In this document: positions 6,145 through 10,187 of the stretch, piece after piece
Layout: every line of letters begins with the position of its first letter
Numbering within the stretch: the stretch's first letter is position 1
NCBI GenBank assembly: GCA_015062085.1
Contig: SUVI01000142.1
Location: 1 to 10,187 of the forward strand
Origin: Planctomycetaceae bacterium
Lineage (GTDB): Bacteria > Planctomycetota > Planctomycetia > Pirellulales > Thermoguttaceae
Direction: 5' to 3'
Length of the DNA: 10,187 nucleotides
Translations under genes and position numbers: made by a program
Notes under the pieces: model-generated
Database searches by the model: none
Seen by the model: only the letters and a program-made list of their open reading frames with translations
What the model was told of the DNA's origin: nothing

Positions 6145-7599
6145 TTAAACCATCGGCAGAAGCTGGCTCAAAAGCATGGTGACGCAGATGCCGACCAGTC
6201 CCATGAGCGCAAGACCGAGGGTCCAGGTCCGTAAGACGTCGGTCTCTTTCATTCCGCTCATACTTGTGAAAATGCAGAACCCGCTGTCGTTCATCCACCC
6301 GGTCACGCATGAGCCGACACCGATTGCGACGGCAACGTATCCCGGATGGAATCCCAGTGCAGAAGCCTGAAGCCCAAGAGTCGAAAAGATCCCCGCAGTC
6401 GTGATCATCGCAGTCGTGCTGGACCCTTGAGCCGTCTTGATCATCGAGGCGGCCGCAAATGCCAGAAGAAGGACGCCAAGTCCAGACATCGTGCCGTTCC
6501 CGGAGAGCATGAGCTCCTCGATGCGCTCGCCGACTCCGCACGTACGGAGCATGGCGCCGAATGCGCCTCCTGCGCTGGTGATCAAAATGATGGTGCCTGC
6601 CGACTGCAGGGCGATGGCGGTCTCTTTTTCGATCTCACGAAATCCCATTCTCTGTGTGAATGCCATGATCCCCAGCGCAGTCAATGCGGAAATCATCAGT
6701 GCAACTTGAGCATCGCCGGTAAAATAGATACACTTTTGCCAGACCTGGGCAGCTTCGCTCCAGGTCAGCGTCCCATTTTCTGTGAGCGTTTTCGTGATGG
6801 ACGCCCCTGCGATGAGAATGACCGGAAGAAGGATCGGCAGTACCGCGGCAAAGAAAGAGGGAAGTCTTCTGCCCTCGGCGTTCTTTTCAGTGTCGTCCTC
6901 GCTGAAGCAAGCGGCAGATCGGCCAAACTGCGGCAAAAGCGCTTCCCGGATCGTTTCGTCTTGGATCTCGGGAGTTGGGAGGGTCCTGTCGAGAAACTTC
7001 GCGATCAGCAGCGCAAACGGTATCGTGCAGAGACCGACCATGGAACTTAAGAGCATCATCATGCCGATGGGGATCTCCATTTCTTTCGCGACCATCAGCG
7101 GCCCCGGCGTCGGCGGGATCAGCGTGTGCGAAAGCGTTGCACCGAAACCGATCGCCAGAAGGTAAAGCACGTAGTGCTTCTGCGTCATTCGGTAAACAGC
7201 TCGCGCCAGCGGAAGAAGAAGATAGAAAGTCGCATCGTAGAATACTGGAATGGAAAGCAGAAATCCGCTCGACATCAAAGCCGAGGGCATCCGCTCCTTT
7301 CCAAACCAGCCGACGATCGTCTGAATGATCCGGTCCGCCGCCCCGCTGCGAGTCATCGCCTGCCCGATGAGCGCCCCCATTGCGATGAGTATCGTGATCT
7401 TTCCCGCCATTTCTCCGAGAGCCGCTGCGACTCGTGTGACCTGTGCGCTCCACACACCTTCCGTTCCGACTGCCGGCGGCGCAAGAAAACTCACGGTCAG
7501 CGCTGCCGTGAGGAGTGCTAGAAAAGGATTCACGCGGAATCCCATGATCAGGCCGATGACGACACAAAGTCCGATCAAAAGAATAAAAAGCGGGTCCAT
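6145..7599 (-). CDS. GntP-family (gluconate-type) permease
   Basis: The protein is 484 aa and highly hydrophobic, with about a dozen membrane-spanning segments, in the inner membrane. GntP-family signatures are visible: SIPVFYDATFYLLLPL at residues 116-131 (the family's 'G-I-P-x-F-[FY]' region) and HTLIPPTPGPL at 158-168 (compare HxFLPPHPGP in known members). Family members take up gluconate or related sugar acids with protons. The substrate here cannot be set: no kinase, dehydratase or regulator gene is adjacent. Length is slightly above the ~440-450 of E. coli GntP, with extra sequence in the central cytoplasmic loop (~200-250). The ATG at 7599 has only a weak GGA 6 bases upstream, but the protein begins directly with a membrane segment, as expected. 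Confidence 0.9.
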   Translation of the reverse strand: MDPLFILLIGLCVVIGLIMGFRVNPFLALLTAALTVSFLAPPAVGTEGVWSAQVTRVAAALGEMAGKITILIAMGALIGQAMTRSGAADRIIQTIVGWFGKERMPSALMSSGFLLSIPVFYDATFYLLLPLARAVYRMTQKHYVLYLLAIGFGATLSHTLIPPTPGPLMVAKEMEIPIGMMMLLSSMVGLCTIPFALLIAKFLDRTLPTPEIQDETIREALLPQFGRSAACFSEDDTEKNAEGRRLPSFFAAVLPILLPVILIAGASITKTLTENGTLTWSEAAQVWQKCIYFTGDAQVALMISALTALGIMAFTQRMGFREIEKETAIALQSAGTIILITSAGGAFGAMLRTCGVGERIEELMLSGNGTMSGLGVLLLAFAAASMIKTAQGSSTTAMITTAGIFSTLGLQASALGFHPGYVAVAIGVGSCVTGWMNDSGFCIFTSMSGMKETDVLRTWTLGLALMGLVGICVTMLLSQLLPMV

Positions 7600-7665
7600 A
7601 GGCAGTCCAAAATTCGGGAAAATCGGAAGGTACGATGGTTGGGATCGTTAAAATCGCAGGGGGGA

Positions 7666-7701
7666 AGGAGCTTCAGGAACTCCAGGAGTTTCTGGAACTC
7701 C
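7666..7701. repeat. 18-bp tandem duplication upstream of the permease
   Basis: AGGAGCTTCAGGAACTCC (7666-7683) is followed directly by AGGAGTTTCTGGAACTCC (7684-7701), 16 of 18 identical. Each half contains opposed GGAG/AACTCC motifs, so the second copy can form a hairpin (GGAGTT at 7685-7690, AACTCC at 7696-7701). It is 67-102 bases upstream of the permease ATG. It could be an operator or a 5' leader structure; function unknown. Confidence 0.7.
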
Positions 7702-7705
7702 CTCA

Positions 7706-7745
7706 AAAAAAAGAGCCGTACCGGTCAGAGTAAAGCTCTTTTTTT
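7706..7745 (-). terminator. Intrinsic terminator after the lipoprotein gene
   Basis: An 11-bp perfect stem (7706-7716 with 7735-7745) closes an 18-base loop. On the minus strand it reads into eight Ts at 7712-7705. It begins 16 bases after the stop of the lipoprotein gene at 7762, separating that gene from the permease. Confidence 0.8.
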
Positions 7746-7761
7746 CGAGGAAATGGAACGT

Positions 7762-8397
7762 TTATTCCACGTTAAAATCGAATCCGCCGGAGTTGGCGTC
7801 GTCCGCATCTTCCGCTGCCGGCACATCCTGTGCAGCTTCCGCAGACGCTGCTTCCGGAGTTGCGGAATCGGAGATCTTGATTCCCGAAAGCACGGAAGTC
7901 ATGATGCCTTCCGCATCCGTGTTCTGATTACGGTATCCGCGAACGATGACTTCGTATTCTTTTCCGAACTGGACCGTCGTGCAGCTCAGATTATCGAACC
8001 GATTCTCTTCACTGTCGCGGGACTGGTAGGTTTTTGTCATCCACTTGTAGGCGCCGAATTCATTCAGCTCCCCTTTCAGTCCGGAGTTTTTCGCATCCTC
8101 TTCCGTAGCGAGCGTCGTGATCTGCGCCTTTTTCGGATTCTTTACGAAAACGCTTTGACCGTCCAGATTCGGATTATCGAACTTCACGATGATCGAGCTT
8201 TGCCGTCCGGCCTGCTTCCATCCTTCCGGCGCAGCTAGGGTCAGGCCGCCGTCATACTCAGAGGTTTCGCCGAGTTTCACCGAAGGTGCAGCCTGCGGCG
8301 TCTCTTTTCCGCTCTTTCCGCTTCCACATCCGATACAGGAGATAGAAACTGCCGTCATGCAGAGTACCAACGCAAAACATTTCACAAATTTTTTCAT
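7762..8397 (-). CDS. Predicted lipoprotein, unknown function
   Basis: The protein is 211 aa. It begins with a typical lipoprotein leader (MKKFVKCFALVLCMTAVSIS) followed by CIGCGSGKSG; the lipidated cysteine is probably residue 24 (or 21), although neither fits the usual Leu at -3. The mature part has a folded-looking core (~40-175) with GGLTLAAPEGWKQ and a mix of strands, then an Ala/Glu/Asp-rich tail ending GGFDFNVE. I recognise the 'APEGW' start as common in secreted bacterial proteins of unknown role but cannot name a family. AAGGA lies 11 bases upstream of the ATG. The gene ends at an intrinsic terminator, so it is transcribed separately from the permease. Three 11-bp repeats sit just upstream of its ribosome-binding site. 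Confidence 0.85.
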   Translation of the reverse strand: MKKFVKCFALVLCMTAVSISCIGCGSGKSGKETPQAAPSVKLGETSEYDGGLTLAAPEGWKQAGRQSSIIVKFDNPNLDGQSVFVKNPKKAQITTLATEEDAKNSGLKGELNEFGAYKWMTKTYQSRDSEENRFDNLSCTTVQFGKEYEVIVRGYRNQNTDAEGIMTSVLSGIKISDSATPEAASAEAAQDVPAAEDADDANSGGFDFNVE

Positions 8398-8425
8398 CTT
8401 TTTAAGTTTCCTTCTTTCTGGTTTC

Positions 8426-8458
8426 GAGCCGTTTTCAAGCCGTTTTCAAGCCGTTTTC
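8426..8458. repeat. Three 11-bp tandem repeats upstream of the lipoprotein gene
   Basis: GAGCCGTTTTC (8426-8436) is followed by two exact copies of AAGCCGTTTTC (8437-8447, 8448-8458). The last unit abuts the stop codon of the gene at 8459-8869. The array is 29-61 bases upstream of the lipoprotein ATG, where a promoter or operator would lie, and its T4 tracts repeat once per helical turn. Function unknown. Confidence 0.85.
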
Positions 8459-8869
8459 TCACGACTCAATGACTTTTTTTTCTAATTTCACGAAGAAGAG
8501 CATTTTTTTGCTTTCCTGCAACTCCGCAGCCTTCTTGAATGCCGCTTCTTTTTGTGCATATTCGAACGTTTCCACGCACTGCATATTTTGCGAATACACA
8601 CCCCAGAATGCCTTCAAACGCACTTCCTTGTTCGCCGTGGATTCTGAAGTACGTTTGCGTGATGCCGAAGCGGATGCCGCTGCCTTTTTTCGCGGACGTT
8701 TACGGGGACGTTCTTCGTCTTCCTCTGCGGAATATAAATAGTCTTCGAATTCCTCGTCGTCGAAGTCGTCGTCTTCCTCCTCTGCTTCGAGGTTTTCCAT
8801 CATATCGTTATCCTGAAAATCATCATCATCGTAAGGGCGGCTGCCGCGCCGTGCTGGTCGTTTCGCCAT
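8459..8869 (-). CDS. Small acidic/basic protein with conserved-looking C-terminal block, unknown function
   Basis: The protein is 136 aa, probably cytoplasmic, with no signal or membrane segment. Residues ~14-53 are strongly acidic (runs of Asp/Glu), residues ~54-75 are basic (RPRKRPRKK, then an Ala/Ser/Lys/Arg stretch), and residues ~82-136 form an ordered domain (VRLKAFWGVYSQNMQCVETF...). From memory, planctomycete genomes encode proteins with a similar 'FWGV' C-terminal block of unknown function; I cannot verify that here. The ATG at 8869 has AGGA 6 bases upstream. The acidic-then-basic layout might suit nucleic acid or ribosome contact, but that is only inference. The stop is followed directly by the 11-bp repeat array. 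Confidence 0.8.
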   Translation of the reverse strand: MAKRPARRGSRPYDDDDFQDNDMMENLEAEEEDDDFDDEEFEDYLYSAEEDEERPRKRPRKKAAASASASRKRTSESTANKEVRLKAFWGVYSQNMQCVETFEYAQKEAAFKKAAELQESKKMLFFVKLEKKVIES

Positions 8870-9059
8870 AATGATTCCTTCTGTTTCTGAAAATGTCTAG
8901 TTACCTGGATCCGGCACCGAACTTTTCGGGCCGACTGCGGCTTTCATTTTGAAAGAACGCATTCTCAGTCATTCCTATCATACTCCAACCAGAGAGGAAA
9001 TACTAGCCCCCCCCGCCGTTTTTGCAGGAAAAACTTTCAAATTTTTTCTTTTTTTCTGC
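8870..9059. other. Intergenic gap with possible -10 and an 8-C run
   Basis: This 190-base gap holds a possible minus-strand -10, TATGAT (8982-8977), about 108 bases before the 8869 start but without a convincing -35. It also has a perfect small palindrome CTTTCA-TTT-TGAAAG (8941-8955) and a run of eight Cs (9007-9014). No clear terminator for the DUF1571 gene is seen. Confidence 0.4.
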
Positions 9060-10187
9060 TCACTTCCCTTTGTCCGGGAACTGGAAATAATTCCGCAGCT
9101 GCCGCACTTCCTCATCCATGCCGGGAATGTAGGTACTGAAGCCGTACTCCGGATTTAAGTGACAGAAATCGGCATCGGTGAACCCTGGATTCATTTCCAT
9201 GATGACGTACTGATACGATTCGCGGATCTCCGGTTCTTTGCCGGGTTGCGGCCGATCGTAAATGATCAACTGGATCGGAAGCAGCAATTTCTTGTCCACA
9301 TAGATCTGGATCTGGTAGAAATTTTCCTCGCCCACGGTCTGCGGCGTGAGAAAAGTCACCTGCAGCACAAGGCAGTCCCGATCGCCGACTCGGCCATTGT
9401 CATAGGAACGGATGATGGAATCCCTAAAAATGGATTCATCATTGGACAGCTCCACAAGTTCTTCCAAAAGACGCCGAAATCCCATTTGCTGGATCGGGCG
9501 TTCCGAATACTTCTGAATAGACGAAGAATCCAAAGGAAATGAGAGCGTTTTCGGCAGCTTCGGCCCACCGTAGATTAGGAGCTCATTTCGATAATGACCT
9601 TCCCAAAAAAGCCACTCCCGCCCCTGATTCTTCAACGGGTAGAGCGTGTAGGCATAAATGCTGTACGGTTCCTCGCGCAGTTTGATCTCCATGACGTCCA
9701 TTTCACGGATCAGTTTGTTCGTCCGGTCCCATTTGTATAAAATGCACGAGTAGTTTCGGATCTCCTGATCGTACGTTTCCAGCCTTTTCTTTGCCAGCTG
9801 ATTAAATGAACGGAGGATCTGAAGTCCCTGCTCATGATCGTATGGCTCTTCCTCTGCTGAGATCGCTTTTGCTGCACGACTGCCCGTTGCTTGTTTGCCG
9901 GAGACGGCTGCCGGAACCGTTTCGGTGTCTGTATGCTGGCGAGTGGGAGTTTTTTTGCCTCGTTCCTCCCGCTCTTTCGCATTGTCAAGCTGTTCCTGCT
10001 GGATCGCATCATCAAGAAGCTCCTCAAGTGCCCGATCCGCTTCGGTTTCCGACTCCGGCACGTTCGTTTGCGGTTCCGGCGCGTTCGTCTGCGGTTCCGG
10101 CGCGTTCGTTTGCGGTTCCGGCACGTTCGTTTGCGGTTCCGGCACGTTCGTTTGCGGTTCCGGCACGTCCGTTTGCGGTTCCGGCAC
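9060..10187 (-). CDS. DUF1571-family protein (N-terminus outside the window)
   Basis: The last 375 residues are visible; the frame is still open at the right edge, and the GTG there is probably internal. From the visible start there are seven-residue repeats (PEPQTN[V/A], visible residues ~1-45), then a charged linker (EELLDDAIQQEQLDNAKERE... to ~125), then the domain (~130-370). Domain features are KRLETYDQEIRNYSCILYKW, KLREEPYSIYAYTLYPLKNQ, GREWLFWEGHYRNELLIYGG and DFCHLNPEYGF. These match what I know of DUF1571 ('nYtC...R', 'REPPfSVY', 'GrE..Y..G'), a planctomycete-rich family of unknown function usually made as exported proteins. The signal peptide would lie outside the window. The stop is followed by the intergenic gap to the 8869 gene. 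Confidence 0.85.
   Translation of the reverse strand: MPEPQTDVPEPQTNVPEPQTNVPEPQTNAPEPQTNAPEPQTNVPESETEADRALEELLDDAIQQEQLDNAKEREERGKKTPTRQHTDTETVPAAVSGKQATGSRAAKAISAEEEPYDHEQGLQILRSFNQLAKKRLETYDQEIRNYSCILYKWDRTNKLIREMDVMEIKLREEPYSIYAYTLYPLKNQGREWLFWEGHYRNELLIYGGPKLPKTLSFPLDSSSIQKYSERPIQQMGFRRLLEELVELSNDESIFRDSIIRSYDNGRVGDRDCLVLQVTFLTPQTVGEENFYQIQIYVDKKLLLPIQLIIYDRPQPGKEPEIRESYQYVIMEMNPGFTDADFCHLNPEYGFSTYIPGMDEEVRQLRNYFQFPDKGK
10061..10187. repeat. 21-bp in-frame tandem repeat (PEPQTN[V/A]) in the DUF1571 gene
   Basis: CGTTCGTTTGCGGTTCCGGC[A/G] occurs six times back to back (10061-10186) with one or two base changes, and the array runs off the edge. On the coding strand each copy encodes PEPQTN plus Val or Ala, a Pro-rich spacer. 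Confidence 0.95.

Noticed and set aside
6887..7567. 226-aa minus-strand frame overlapping the permease
   Set aside because: Arg/His/Gly/Asp-rich out-of-frame shadow of a clear membrane protein.

Overview
The window looks like a piece of chromosome from a planctomycete, most likely in or near the Pirellulales. The evidence is a protein with a C-terminal PEP-CTERM sorting signal and autotransporter-type beta-strand repeats, a DUF1571-type protein, a membrane-anchored protein with the helical-domain/LysM/L,D-transpeptidase-like architecture I associate with planctomycetes, a small protein with a conserved-looking C-terminal block ('KAFWGVYSQNMQ...'), and several short lipoproteins. Species cannot be set from the sequence. 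No mobile element, CRISPR array, phage gene or RNA gene was found.

Layout: 1-1000 (+) is the 3' end of a large secreted PEP-CTERM protein. It converges on prfB (2232-1114, -), and a bidirectional terminator lies between them at 1028-1060. Further along the minus strand, in transcription order, come pyrE (3592-3035), a putative 56-aa ORF (2975-2805) and a small lipoprotein (2823-2458). These three look like one transcription unit behind a TATAAT promoter at 3672-3699, with prfB downstream after a 225-base gap. Next is a large LysM/transpeptidase-like protein (5896-3713), then a GntP-family permease (7599-6145), a lipoprotein (8397-7762, followed by a terminator), a small acidic/basic protein (8869-8459), and the C-terminal part of a DUF1571 protein running off the right edge (10187-9060). 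Every gene except the first is on the minus strand.

How the genes fit together: two are housekeeping genes (UMP synthesis, translation termination), one is a sugar-acid type transporter, and most of the rest are envelope or secreted proteins. I see no sign that they form one pathway, and no convincing new defence or biosynthetic system.

The most notable points are (i) the transpeptidase-like domain, in which the catalytic cysteine position reads glycine, suggesting a non-catalytic wall-binding protein; (ii) in-frame tandem repeats of 12, 15 and 21 bp in the exported proteins; and (iii) short tandem arrays of 9-11 bp units in four separate intergenic gaps, including phased A-tracts upstream of the LysM gene. 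The prfB gene reads through without the usual programmed frameshift site.
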